DNA from: Fragilaria radians
Lineage: Eukaryota > Bacillariophyta > Fragilariophyceae > Fragilariales > Fragilariaceae
Direction: 5' to 3'
Length of the DNA: 64,000 nucleotides
Assembly (NCBI GenBank): GCA_900642245.1
Contig: CAAAJI010000033.1
Span: forward strand, 269,962 to 333,961
A program made the translations under genes and the position numbers. Shown in pieces: positions 32,152 through 43,833 of this stretch (position 1 is the stretch's first letter; every line of letters begins with the position of its first letter). The notes below the pieces were generated by a model. It saw nothing but the letters and a program-made list of their open reading frames with translations. It did not search any database and was not told where the DNA came from.

Positions 32152-35100
32152 TGAAAGTATAAGTCGCAACGTTGGTCCTTTTTCTTAGGTCACTACTATA
32201 ATTAATACCAAGATTATAATCTCAATCTAGAGTTATGAAAGAATGTCTTTGGCTTTTTTTGTTCATGCCTCGTGAGGTATTGTAATGAAACTTTTTCGCA
32301 TTTCTTATTATTCCTTGCATGTAATATGTCTACAATATTTTCCTTTGTTATGGTGATTTCACAGTGCTACTCTAGAGAATATTGGAACTTACCTATTCTA
32401 TACAAACTTTTTCATAAAAATGTTTGCCACAAATTGCAACATGCTCATTTTGATCAAATAGGGAGAATAATTCCAGCAGCGAACAGAAAGAGCAGGAGCC
32501 ACTTTGACCGACAAAGTAAGGTTCATGGTCATGTTTCTAGAGCACTAGAGCGTTTCTAATACTAACTAGGTGAAGGACCTCTTATTCTTTGTTGCACATC
32601 AGAAATTTAGCACATTTGCTTCTGCCTTTTTCATTTCCTCAAAACTCTAAACCTACTTATATTCTTTATCTTACCGTCATGTAAAGTGGGCAGATTCGAA
32701 GCAATTTTTAAAATGACTTGGATTGCTACTATAATTGCTGCACTCCAATTTTAAATGTAAATAAAGCAGCAAAATTGTTGTTGTCACAAATCTATATTTG
32801 CCGTTTTTCATCTTTGGTCTCGCCAGGTAGTGGCAACTCCTTGCCACAATCTCAGCACTTACTACACCAAAGACCTGTCTACATAAAAAGGAGCATCTTC
32901 TAGTAGAAAAGCAAGTAAAGAGAAGAATAAATAAGGTATTTGCTTCATCATTTTGAATAAACTTGTAGAAGGTGACAATTAGTGAATCCTTATCTGCATG
33001 TGACGATGACAGTTTCTATGTTTTGCTCACATTTATGGCGTAAAAGTGATGCGCTAAGAACGTTATAGAGTATCGCATACGTTTAAAATACAAATATCAT
33101 GGCATGAGTATCAGGAAGTTAAAAGGAAGCAATTACTATACCTTTGAGAGTCGATATAAATCTCATATTAAACTGACACGCCTAAACTGTCTTTGACAAT
33201 TAAATAAACTTATAAAGTAGGAAAATTCGATATAAGGAGCAAAAGTATAGCTTGCCAAGTCCTTCTACTAATAGAAGAAAACGCAGAATGTTAGACCTGC
33301 CCTGAAGATTTAAGCCATGACTCTACCAGAAAAGACTATTTCTACTCCCACGCCAATTTCTTCTTGGAATTTCCGTATAAGGTTCCATATCAAAAACTGA
33401 GAAAACTAAGTTTTCCAAAATACTGGGCGCATAATTCAAGAAGCAAGACGTCAATGCATCTACCCTGGCTAGTTGGTAATGATCCGGAAATTCAGTCGTA
33501 GTCTCCTATCAATTTCACATTCACACTTCCTGGTTTTCAGAAGATCGGGCAAACGCGATTACATAGAAACTATAACAATTTTCAAGTCTGATGAAGGTCA
33601 TGATGAAGGTTCTGAGGCTTTAAGAATAAAGATTACATTCACAGTAGCAAAGATGTGTCGGCTTAGAAACTAGTTGAGATCAATCTCCGCCCCTTCTAGG
33701 ATAAGCTGGAAAGCACAGTCAGCTGTCAAGATCCTGAGGTTTAGATTTCATTGCTTGGAAATTTACCTGTAACCCTTGAAATGATGGGATATAGCATCTG
33801 ACTGGTACTTCATGATTCATATCTTGAAAACTTTAAGATAGGAATTCAAACTGCAACGGGCACTAACAGAGAAACGTAGTATAACCCAACCTTGAGGAGA
33901 TAAGTGAAGATTGGAATCGAAGTCGAACTTTGGAGGAATAGGAATGCTTAAGAAAAAGAAGAAACTGCGGGATAATTGGATAAACAACTTGTCAGTATAA
34001 GCATAAGAAGAATAAAGACGATTGATCAAAATGGTGCAAACATCTTTAGTAACACCCCCTCGACAACGTATTGCACCTATTGCCATAAGACTGGATGAAT
34101 GCAGAGTATGTTATTATTTAACAAGAAAGATAACCAAAACAACAATAACACTTAACAATTAAGTAAAGCACCCTAGGAGATAGAAATTTGACTCACCATA
34201 ATTTGTATCAACGTAAACTTTCGAAACCCTAGGAATAATGATTGTATTCATGATAGTGATGCTTGTGGACACTACTGCCTTTTTGCGGAAGGGTTGTATA
34301 ACGTTACCTATGTGAAAATTAATAAAATTAGCGTAAACTTCACACGCTGTGATAATGTTGGCTAAAATAAATTAATATATGAAACATGCAGAACACAAAG
34401 ATTATAAATAAATTAAACAAAGAACCAGTGTAATTGAGAGAGAATTCCAAACTTTCAATGCGAGCATCAGAGAAACTTTAAATGATGCTTGAATCAAGGA
34501 TACCACTAATAATGGTGTTTACCAAGACCACAACTTACTAATCTAGTTAACAAAGATAAAGCTGGAATTAAGTGCTCTTCTGAAGTTGAGCATGAGAGTA
34601 GACCGAAGGTAAATGTCAAAGTAGTGCAATCTCGAGAAAAGGAAAATGGGATTTATGAAGGGTGGAATAAAAGGAATCAAATTTACGACATTAAGGAATT
34701 CAAATTTCCGTGTTTGAAAATTTTGTCACGGGAACGTAACGATTATGGTTATTTGTAAAATGGTCATTTATTGATGTACTGTGTACTTTATTGTTTTAAT
34801 CGGGTATAGACAGTGATGCAATATTTCATCCCGTACAGTTATATTTTTCCAATTAGAATCCCCATGATTTTTATCACATAGTAGATTTCATAAGTGTGCT
34901 TCCGTTGACACCATTCCAACGCACGAAAGTTATTGACAGTACCTGGGAATCATCGCCTTTTGTTACTTACGTCGTCGGTTTTTGATGGCAATGTTTCCTA
35001 GCAATTATAAATGAGCAGTATATTCCAACGGAAATGATCCGTTGGTAAACTTTTTTGTATCGCTTTTTTTCAAATGTTTCCGATGGGAATCGCAAGTCGA

Positions 35101-35429
35101 CGTTAATAAGTAACATCCGTTGAGCCATGTTTCTCCGTCAATTACAAAATCTCGCCGATCAACAACATATCTCTAAACGATGCGTTGCGTTTCATCTTGT
35201 GGCCAAGTCACACCTAGTAATTTTTTCCTAAATGTAATCCATGCTAGTACTGTACTAGTGCACCTCTCGACGCAAAGCGATGTGTCGAATCGCCAGTGTT
35301 CGACAATTTCCACAATATCTCGCTCAAGCTACTATTTCAGATCTTTAAGGGCATCATTAAGCAACACCAAACTACGTCGTAATTGCTTAATATTAATCTT
35401 TCTTTGGAAAGAAAAGAAATCAACCTTTC
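32152..35429. other. 3.3-kb gene-poor AT-rich interval
   Basis: Many short ORFs, none with a family signature or coding-like composition. No RNA gene, tandem array or transposon protein was recognised. The last part is the upstream region of the large TPR gene. Confidence 0.5.
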
Positions 35430-37886
35430 ATGTATGCACCATCGTTTTCACCTATTCGACGTATGAGACGTCAATCCAAACCACAACAATCGGCTGAAAT
35501 CTTACCCACACATCAAATTAAATCTGGGTTATCCTATAGAATCCATGACTCTCTTTCATCCCCTCAAATGACTGGCGACTATCGCTATCTCAAAAATCAG
35601 GTAGACAGTAATCGTATTTCATTGCGAGATTGCAGAGCTGCCCTTGCAAATGCTCTTGATCGCCTAGGAGAGCACCATGTCAGGAATAAAGAATACGATG
35701 ATGCCATGGATGCCTTTACGGAAGCTCTTCACGAGAAAAGAAGCGTGTATTCTCAACTAATTGCATCCCATCAAAATGAAGATGGAAATAGATCCCGCGC
35801 AAACACTGACGATTCTCAAGTAGGACTTGAGGACGATTCTGATGAGCAGTTACGAGATGAAACACTTGATGAAATTGTGCAAACTCTTCGAAACATGGGA
35901 AATGTGCACTCATTAAGGGGTGAACAGGATGAGGCAATGAGATATTATGCGGAAGTAACCAATCTGCGAGCTAATCGCTCTATGGTGAGAGATGCCAGAT
36001 CAGTAGGTTCGTTCTCAAAATCTTCTGTTTTCGGCACCGACGAAGAAACATCCACCTTAATGAGCGAGATTAATGAAGATGTACGAGCTCTCGATGACTT
36101 ATTTCGAAGTATCTCTTTCCGTAATGCGGAAAACGCCATTTCGGGAAATCCTGATTCTGGAACTGCTTTAGAAGCAACCACTAAAACCAGTGACTCTCCA
36201 CGAAAGCGTCGGAGAGGCGATGGATTACTTACAAATGGTTCTTGTGAGAATGAGCCTTTCAAAAGATCTTCATCTATTGGCGTGCGTTCGAATAATGAGC
36301 TGGCAGATGCATTAGAGTCTTACAAGAATTTTATCGATTCCTACGCAATCGATAAATCATTCCACGAAGAGCAATTGAACTCGTTTAAATTAAGAGCTGC
36401 GCTTTTACAAGACAACGACCCAAAAATTGAAAGCAGTGAATCCGCAAGTTATTCTCCTTACGAAAATCACCCCACTGTTCTAGCAGAGCTACAATTGGCG
36501 CTTGAGTTGTACCGCTTGGTTATGTCCCATTATCGTGATGTTGAGATATGCAATCAAGGGGATGTGACGAAGAGATCTCAGGTATCAGCTATTATTGCTT
36601 CAATTTTGATCAGGATGGGGAGCCTATGCTATAAACTAAACAATGTGGACGAAGAACTTGAATTATACAGAGAGGCTGAAGTTGTTTACACTAACTCATT
36701 TGGTGCAGATCATGCGTACGTTGCAGGAACAAGGAAAAATATCGGAATGGTTCTTGCGGAGCGAGGCCAATATGAAGAAGCCATAGAACAGTTCGAAAAA
36801 GCAAGACTGATATATCTTAAAGTAAATAAAGGAGAGGAAACAAATCGTGATGTTGCAAGTTCTATATCATGCATGGGAAATGTCATGAATCGAATGGGGG
36901 AGCTTGATGAAGCCCTAGATCATTATTTGCGTGCGCTAAGAATTTATCAACTAGTTCTTCAGCGGGATAATGCCGACGATGCAATGCGCGATGTAATTGC
37001 AACATTAAAAATTATTGGAATGGTTTATGGGAAGAAAGGAGAGCTCGATACAGCAATGGATTACTTTTTGCAAGCATTGAATGTCATAAAATCTCTCGGT
37101 CTTGTATCTACTGTTGTTGGAAAAGATAATATAGCTTCCATTTCGTCACGTATTGCAGGGATTCATTTCAAGAAAGGTGAATATGATAAGGCAATGGAGC
37201 ACTACAAAGCAGCACATGATTTAACCGTGGAATTAAAGGGTTTCAACCACCCTGACGTAGCTGGCATTAAGCACTACATAGGTGGCATTCATCATAAAAA
37301 CCAAGAATATGAAGAAGCAATGCAATGCTACCAAGAAGCAGTTCGAGTTTATCACGCCACACTTGGACCGGGGCATCCAGCTGTTGCAGCTACTCTCGTT
37401 TGTATTGGAAGTTTACATTACAAGAAAAGAAATTTGGACTCGGCAATGATGTTCTATCGTGAAGCCCTTCGCCTTAATCGAGACGCTTATGGCTTACATC
37501 ATCCTGATGTTGCACCAACACTAAAGAGTATTGGGACAATCCTCACGAAGAAAGGAGATTACGATGAAGCATATCAGGTGTTTCGAGATGTCTTGAGTAT
37601 AAAATGCACCGTGCATGGGACAGGACATCCAGAAGTTGCCAATGCCTACAAGTCGTTGGGAAATATTCATTACAAGAGAGGCGAGCTCGCCGATGCTGAG
37701 AGACAGTATAGACATGCCTTAAACATTTATAGGCAGACCAAGGGTGAAGACCATCCTGAAACGATTAGTGCACGAACTAGTATTGATCATATTAAATATT
37801 GGATGAAGGAGAGGGGTCAACGTCAAGTCGATGGAAGAGATACAAAAAACTCAACAACTCGGAGATCGCATAATGAAAGATGCTAG
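35430..37886 (+). CDS. Tetratricopeptide-repeat protein, kinesin-light-chain-like (818 aa)
   Basis: Scaffold-type protein. Two N-terminal TPR-like pairs (about residues 65-105, ALDRLGEHHVRNKEYDDAMD; about 145-180, RNMGNVHSLRGEQDEAMRYY) precede a Ser/Asp-rich linker. A C-terminal block of about nine TPRs follows (about residues 395-790). The later repeats have the 42-residue KLC period, shown by GHPAVAATL, HHPDVAPTL, GHPEVANAY and DHPETISAR between helices. In kinesin light chains such repeats hold cargo, but diatoms have many KLC-like TPR proteins without a heavy-chain link. Cargo binding is therefore only possible. The start is the first ATG of the open frame; a later one at 35568 (MTGDYRY) is also plausible. 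Related to the TPR protein at 62368-63804. Confidence 0.9.
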   Translation: MYAPSFSPIRRMRRQSKPQQSAEILPTHQIKSGLSYRIHDSLSSPQMTGDYRYLKNQVDSNRISLRDCRAALANALDRLGEHHVRNKEYDDAMDAFTEALHEKRSVYSQLIASHQNEDGNRSRANTDDSQVGLEDDSDEQLRDETLDEIVQTLRNMGNVHSLRGEQDEAMRYYAEVTNLRANRSMVRDARSVGSFSKSSVFGTDEETSTLMSEINEDVRALDDLFRSISFRNAENAISGNPDSGTALEATTKTSDSPRKRRRGDGLLTNGSCENEPFKRSSSIGVRSNNELADALESYKNFIDSYAIDKSFHEEQLNSFKLRAALLQDNDPKIESSESASYSPYENHPTVLAELQLALELYRLVMSHYRDVEICNQGDVTKRSQVSAIIASILIRMGSLCYKLNNVDEELELYREAEVVYTNSFGADHAYVAGTRKNIGMVLAERGQYEEAIEQFEKARLIYLKVNKGEETNRDVASSISCMGNVMNRMGELDEALDHYLRALRIYQLVLQRDNADDAMRDVIATLKIIGMVYGKKGELDTAMDYFLQALNVIKSLGLVSTVVGKDNIASISSRIAGIHFKKGEYDKAMEHYKAAHDLTVELKGFNHPDVAGIKHYIGGIHHKNQEYEEAMQCYQEAVRVYHATLGPGHPAVAATLVCIGSLHYKKRNLDSAMMFYREALRLNRDAYGLHHPDVAPTLKSIGTILTKKGDYDEAYQVFRDVLSIKCTVHGTGHPEVANAYKSLGNIHYKRGELADAERQYRHALNIYRQTKGEDHPETISARTSIDHIKYWMKERGQRQVDGRDTKNSTTRRSHNERC

Positions 37887-40690
37887 CATGAGAACAGCTA
37901 CGGAAAGTGATGATTGACGTATAATTAAAATCTGTGGCTAAAGTTTATGGTAGGTCACTTCGATTTTATTATCTCCATCAAATCTATACGTCGCTCCAGA
38001 GGGAGATCTTGACTGGAGTGATATCACTTTCAATGCTTCATATCTTCTTACCTTAATCTTCAGAGCCAAGGTATTGTCACAAATACTAGGCATTTGAGAC
38101 CAGGAAAGCATTATTTTCGAATCAGAAATAAGCACTTAAGATAGAGGATATTAAACTGCTCCTGCTAAACATATCACTTAAACATTACTGAATACTTAGT
38201 CTGATTTCTTAACATAAACCTTTATCGTAGCTACAAAGGGTATAGGCAACAAAATAACACCAAACTAGTTCTAAGCAAAGAAAATGGAGTCCTTTAAAAA
38301 GGCAAGAGGGAATTGTTACGCTTTTGCTATGTTTGCTCAAAATGCCAGTGGATTATCAATTGAATTAGTATACTTACAATTTAGTGGGGAGAGGAGAAAC
38401 GTGTTCAAACATCATTCATATATAAGGAGTCATATACCTTTCACCTAATGATTTTTAATTGTGTTTGTTTGGATCTTGTGAGAAAGACAGATATTTGTGC
38501 TGTTTTGGTCCTTAGATTTCTCAGGGAGAAAAGAAAAATGGCTGACTTGGAGCAAGAAAGTTGTAACAAAGGCTGAGCATCCTTGGTACTGTCATTTGAT
38601 GTGAGAAGTAGTATTGGAAAAGTTGATTTTACAATTGTGAAGAGTCGTAAAACCAAAGACTTTGAAGATGGAGACAATGTTTTCGCTCGGAAAACACTAG
38701 AAAAGAAATTCAATCCAGTGTCGCGTCATTAGTTATGGCAGAAAGAACGCTCAGAGAAAGAAAGTTGACAAGAGACAAAGATCCAGAATTTTTCTATAAC
38801 AGCTTTAGAAGATCTGCAAAAAACATCGGAGCTATGGGTTGAAAATAAGTGATGATCAGTTAATGATAAAGTATTGAATAATTCGATATGTAATTATGCA
38901 CTAAAGATTCCTTAATTGACGAAGCGTATTGGGAACAATGAGAACCCACTGACTATTGAAGAACTGCTATCTTTTGGTTTTAACTGTTATTGTTTCTACT
39001 ACTCTTCTGTTCTGTTTCATCCATTACATATAATCGAATTAATCTGAGAAATTTCCAGGTTGGCGCAATAGTTATGGTGCAGCGATTATGTTTCTTGTAA
39101 ATGGGCTGCAAATAAAGCAGAGTGTGCTTTCATCATCATACATAGCTAGTAAATCAGATCAGAATTTTGCTGAATTAATCAAAAACCTGCCCTTAAACTG
39201 CCTTTCTTTTTGGATCGGAACGAAAACTTAATCTATTGTAGTAAAATAATTTCCTTGAAGAAAATACGCTTACTACTCCGCATACATCTGAAGTATATTC
39301 AAATCCACTTATAAAAAATTACTTTAGTTTTCATAAGTTAAAATACCTAAGCCAGTCTGAATGCCTAAAGTTTTTACAAAGGGCTGTAAAGATGTAGACA
39401 TTAATTTCGAAATTGGATGTTAGCACCAGGTTCACTACTTTTCCGGACTGGGTGAGATGGCGTTCAGGGAATATGAGCGTGTAGATAAAGTCAAAAAACT
39501 TAATTTATGGATAATGGTGTTAGAAAATCTCAGATGAAAGTTCAAGAGCCTTGAACACACATTGACTGAAGAAGATATGACGATGCATGTTTTATATCAT
39601 ATGGCTGTCTCAATGTTTAATATATGTACACTAGTACTTAAAAAATCAGGTGTTCCACTCTGATTTATTGACTCTATTCTATTAAATTCGTATACTCCCC
39701 TAAACTGCGGAATTACGAATAGGAGCATTTCCTCTTCATTATACTCTTGTACACCTCAACTACTAAAGCTAGTCACAAAACATTTCCAACCTGTAACCTT
39801 AAGTCAATACAACCTGCTACTTCTCTATTAGGTAAAGGATTAATTTCTTGTCTCACAGTACTGAATACTGATAAATTCATCTTAAATTTAAATCAAGTCA
39901 ACGTAACCAGCCGTGGCTAGTGGTCTAGGGGCGCTTCAATTCCGTCATACTGTGTCGTATCGATCTATATTACTCTTCAATTCCTACGAATGGAAAGTCA
40001 CAAGAAGTAGCAGTGGATTTTGAGCTACCGAGGGCACAGATAAAATACTCTTTCTTTCACCAGTTAGAGATTGCCGGTTACTGTTGACTAATATCGTGCT
40101 AATACTTATAGGACACTCTCCACTTCTAGTAGTAATACGCTACGAGTTATAAACTGATAACTTTGGTGCTCCCCACTCTGATATGTTGACTCCATCTCAA
40201 TTACATACTGATGTCGTTGATAATGGGGGTAATGGGGGGGGGGGCGAATTCAAACATGACTTTGGAAAATGACCAAGCTTAAGCTAGGAGTTTTCAACAA
40301 TATGATCAGATCATTCGACATGAAAAATGAAAACATAAAAGAAGATGATGTGGTTGATTATGTCTCCAATCGACTACATGAACTGTATGAAGCACCTATC
40401 ACTCAACTCTTCTTCTAAATTATGGATGGCAGTGATGTGATTTAAAGCATTGCCATTATAGTAAAGAAGAATCAAATCAATGAGGCAACATGTCAAAATC
40501 AAATCAATAAGGCAACATGTCAAAATCAATAGTCGACAATAAAGAAGACAGAAGTCGCTGAATTGAAGCCCCAAGCGATCAGACCACTTTTTTTGTGCCA
40601 CTTTCCTATTATGGGCCACAATTAGCCACACATATAATCTTTTTAAATTCCACAATCAAATTACGCGTGGTCAACCATTTTTCTGTTTTC
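37887..40690. other. 2.8-kb gene-poor interval with a short tandem duplication
   Basis: No coding sequence recognised. A tRNA box-A-like string (TGGCTAGTGG) at about 39914 has no workable cloverleaf. A G12 run lies near 40233-40244. A 27-bp tandem duplication is listed separately. Confidence 0.5.
40474..40527 (+). repeat. 27-bp tandem duplication
   Basis: Two adjacent 27-bp units (core GGCAACATGTCAAAATC) differing at one base (ATGAGG/ATAAGG). On the minus strand it gives a doubled ILTCCLID, seen only in a non-coding ORF. Confidence 0.9.
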
Positions 40691-40703
40691 TCCCAGGTTG
40701 AAG

Positions 40704-42188
40704 ATGTCTACCAAGAATAGTCAAACTCCCTTCCAGAAAGCCCATCTGCTGCAATTTGGGTTAAACATTGTTGAGCCTTCTCCTAACACTGCTGAAGTAG
40801 TTTCAGTATGTTGTAATATTTGTTTGCATTTCGGAAGGAATGTGAAGGTAGGTGCTAAGAGAAAAGTGATTACAACGTAACCTATTTTAAGAAGCCATTC
40901 AGAACAGATAATTATAAAGGCACTTAGTAGACCAACATCCAGAACATTGGAAAGAGTATCCGCTTGCTGATGTTGTGAGCAAACGAGTATATTTGAAGCA
41001 ATTGTCAACAAAAGTAACGCCTAAAAACAAAACATCCGCCCATTTTCTAAGGACTCAGACCGAGCATCATATTGCAGTAAAAAGGAGCATTATCAAGGAC
41101 ATTATTGGCAAAATGCTCTTTGAGTCTAGTGAGAATGATGCTGAACTAATGGGAAAATCGAAAGCATTTTTCTTTTTGAGGATGTCAAGGATGCCCAGCC
41201 AGGATTTTTCCGAATATGGTGTGGACTTCCTCAATTGGGTATAAATCTTCAGCAGTTTTATACAAGGTTGATAGGTGAAAGTTTTTACAATACCATGACA
41301 ACTGCTATTACTTACTTGCAATGTCAATACAATTTAGTTGCTGAAATGAAAATGAAAACGCAACTAATTTTGGACACTAGACGGGAATCTATGTACACGG
41401 TTTCTACTTGGTTTAAAGTGCATCGAGTACAATTAGTGCAATACTTCAAAGAAAGAAATCCTGTCTGCAAACTGAGCCACAGTTGGTGGTTGCTGCTTCT
41501 GCTGATTGCAGATATTTCAACTTCTGCTTCAAAAACTATCTGTTCTCTGCAAGGATTAAGTACAACTTTATATGCCAAACATCAAGGCTTATTAAAACTT
41601 CAAGACACTTATGCTGAAATGTTTAATGCTAATGCAGTCCACATGGACAAATGCGACAAAATTATTGGTGCAATATCAGACATTAATTCACTTGTTGTAG
41701 CATTTTTGGATACAGAAGGTGTCCTTGAAGATATGGATTCTTTTGCTGTAGACTCTCTACAAAATCTTGAAAATGAAGAAAAGCAACTAATCTTTTGTAA
41801 TGTATCAAAATGTGCCGTAAATTTGATAGTTGACCTTGCAAGCATTATTGCTGAGCGAGACTCTATGAATGAGGCAGCTAAAACAATCTGCTTGCATTGC
41901 CTCATCAGTGGGTAACATTGAGAGGTTTTCAGGCATTGTGTGATGCTTATGAAAGTGAAGATTCACTCAAGGCTGCACTAGACAGCTGTGATCATACAAC
42001 TTCATTCGAAACAGTGTGGAATTAATTGTTTTCAATCACTGAAATCTTTTTGTGGAGGCCTTGCTACGGCATTTCCGGGAACATCTAGTGTTCAAAGCAA
42101 TCTTTCGCTCGTTAGGCTTTGCGATTTCTCTTTGGAAGGGATTATGCATGCCAAGCAATATAATTTGCTAGATGAACTCCAAGATTAA
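40704..42188 (+). pseudogene. Decayed hAT-like transposase gene (BED finger plus dimerisation-type C-terminus)
   Basis: A coherent protein can be read across several frames. It starts MSTKNSQTPFQKAHLLQFG. A Cys pair CCNIC then leads to a His-rich segment (NYK.., QHPEHWKEY), which together look like a BED zinc finger. A long helical body with an open stretch (41235-41915: LPQ, INLQQFYTRLIGESFY) follows. The end reads TSFETVWN, GGLATAFPGTSSVQSNLSL and FSLEGIMHAKQ, which resembles the hAT C-terminal dimerisation region found in oomycete and diatom hAT-like proteins. Stops or frame changes occur at about 40880, 40960, 41170-41220 and 41913, and again in the last part. The DDE residues could not be placed, so an hAT-like repeat protein of unknown activity is the safe call. 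Confidence 0.62.
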
Positions 42189-43833
42189 ATAATCCATTGG
42201 CAATTATACCTTAAAATAAATCCACAATCAACCGCAAATAACCTTTTTAGTAGGTGTTATTTCTGGATTGTTCCACAAATAAAGTGGCCTGCCTATGATG
42301 CATATATAGTCATGGAAAGTGACGCTAAAACTCTCCAGTTTTTTCAATAACAATTTTGGAGGATAAAAATATATCATTTTAAAAATTCAGCAATAATGAA
42401 TGGTTACTCCTAAATGAAAATTACCTGTAATGCTTTCAGGTTCGAAGGGATGACTTGGGCAATGTTAGTATCATTTTGTAACATGAGATGAATAAATGAA
42501 CCAATAAAAGAAATTACGAAAATATAAGCATAATTTTTCTACTCAGCACAGAGCAGTAGGTTAGAGAGGTCCGCAACTCAACTGTATTTATATTATTGAT
42601 TTCACGCTGTTGAAAGAGATGACCATAGGTTTCTCCCAGGCTGCAACAATTTGATGCAATTTAGGTTGTAATGCAGAGAAAATATAACACAACTTATTAA
42701 GAAATGCTGATTCAAGAAGATATTTATTCTTGAATCAGTTTTACAATCGAGCAAAAGTCCATGCAAATCTTGAGCTTCAAGTTTTGTACAGAGTTTGAGT
42801 GTAGCGTGAATCAATAACTTAGGATCACACTAACTTTGCTGACATTGTAAGCACTTACAACCAGCCAATATGGGCATTGAAATGTAATTTTATCTTTATC
42901 CACACTCTCAGGACAATGAAACAATCAGTTACGCACTACTGTGAATAGGTGTGAAAATGTATAGAGTATCTTTGCTCTTTCTATGTTTTTGTTCTACCTG
43001 TAGTGGATGTCTCCAATGCCGCTGGATAAATCCTACTAATTATGGACTTGAGATTGATCACAACCTTGTATGTGTCACAAATTTTATAACGCCTTCTCTG
43101 TCGGAATCCTACTCCAAGGTGTGCTTCCGTTTTCACAACCTGTATCTCCTTTGTGATAAACTGCTAGCTTTGGTTAATTTTAACCGTTTCTTTTAATTTG
43201 CCCTTTTCTTTCCTCTACCTTCTCCCTTCAAGAAGAATTGTTTCCCCGAAATAAGATCTGTCCAATAAAATCAAAATGTTTTCCCAGTAAATTATTGTAC
43301 AAAAAGCTCAAATACATCCTAGCGTTCTGAAGATTTTCAGTAGTTTTGTATCATAGAACTAAACGTAGGATGAATTCCAACCTCTATACGTATTCTTCAA
43401 GCACACAACGTTACTATTGTAACGTGTTCTTTTTTCAGATCGGGAATCGAGAAATAATGTCTTAAGTAACGTATTTGAGCAGTGGGTTTTCATTGAAATA
43501 TTGTTTATGCCCAAAAACGTCCTTTTGCTAAAATTTATTTTTCTTTATTAGCAATCGTACCCGCAATTGTCTATTTGGGAAAAGATGGCAGTAAGTGATC
43601 AATACTTTGTGCCTCCCGCTGTCAATTGAAATGACTATCATATGTTTAATTATGTTAATTAAAGAAGTTATACGAGAATCCACGGGTGTAGCCAAAGTAA
43701 ATGTTTATTGGCGACTACACCCGATTAACACTCTGCATTTTAGCCAAAGCGATAAAAGACAACAGTTGAGAGATCAATTTGTGATAATCCAAATCTCAAT
43801 TGCATCGAAGATTAACTTTGCCATTCATCAATC
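42189..43833. other. Intergenic, with a hairpin upstream of the LRR protein gene
   Basis: No coding sequence recognised. It is the upstream region of the LRR receptor-like gene. The inverted repeat at 43683-43723 is listed separately. Confidence 0.5.
43683..43723. repeat. Perfect 9-bp inverted repeat (hairpin) upstream of the LRR gene
   Basis: CGGGTGTAG (43683-43691) and CTACACCCG (43715-43723) are separated by 23 bp, which itself holds an offset CCAA/TTGG. It lies about 110 bp before the ATG at 43834. It could be an operator-like site, a 5'-UTR hairpin or chance. Confidence 0.7.

Noticed and set aside
39905..39960. tRNA-like string (TGGCTAGTGG followed by a GCTTCAATTCC box-B-like motif)
   Set aside because: The two boxes are only about 20 bp apart, and no acceptor or anticodon stems can be paired.
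40233..40244. G12 run as a possible G-quadruplex
   Set aside because: A single homopolymer run with one more short G-run next to it is not a convincing four-tract structure and may be a sequencing length artefact.
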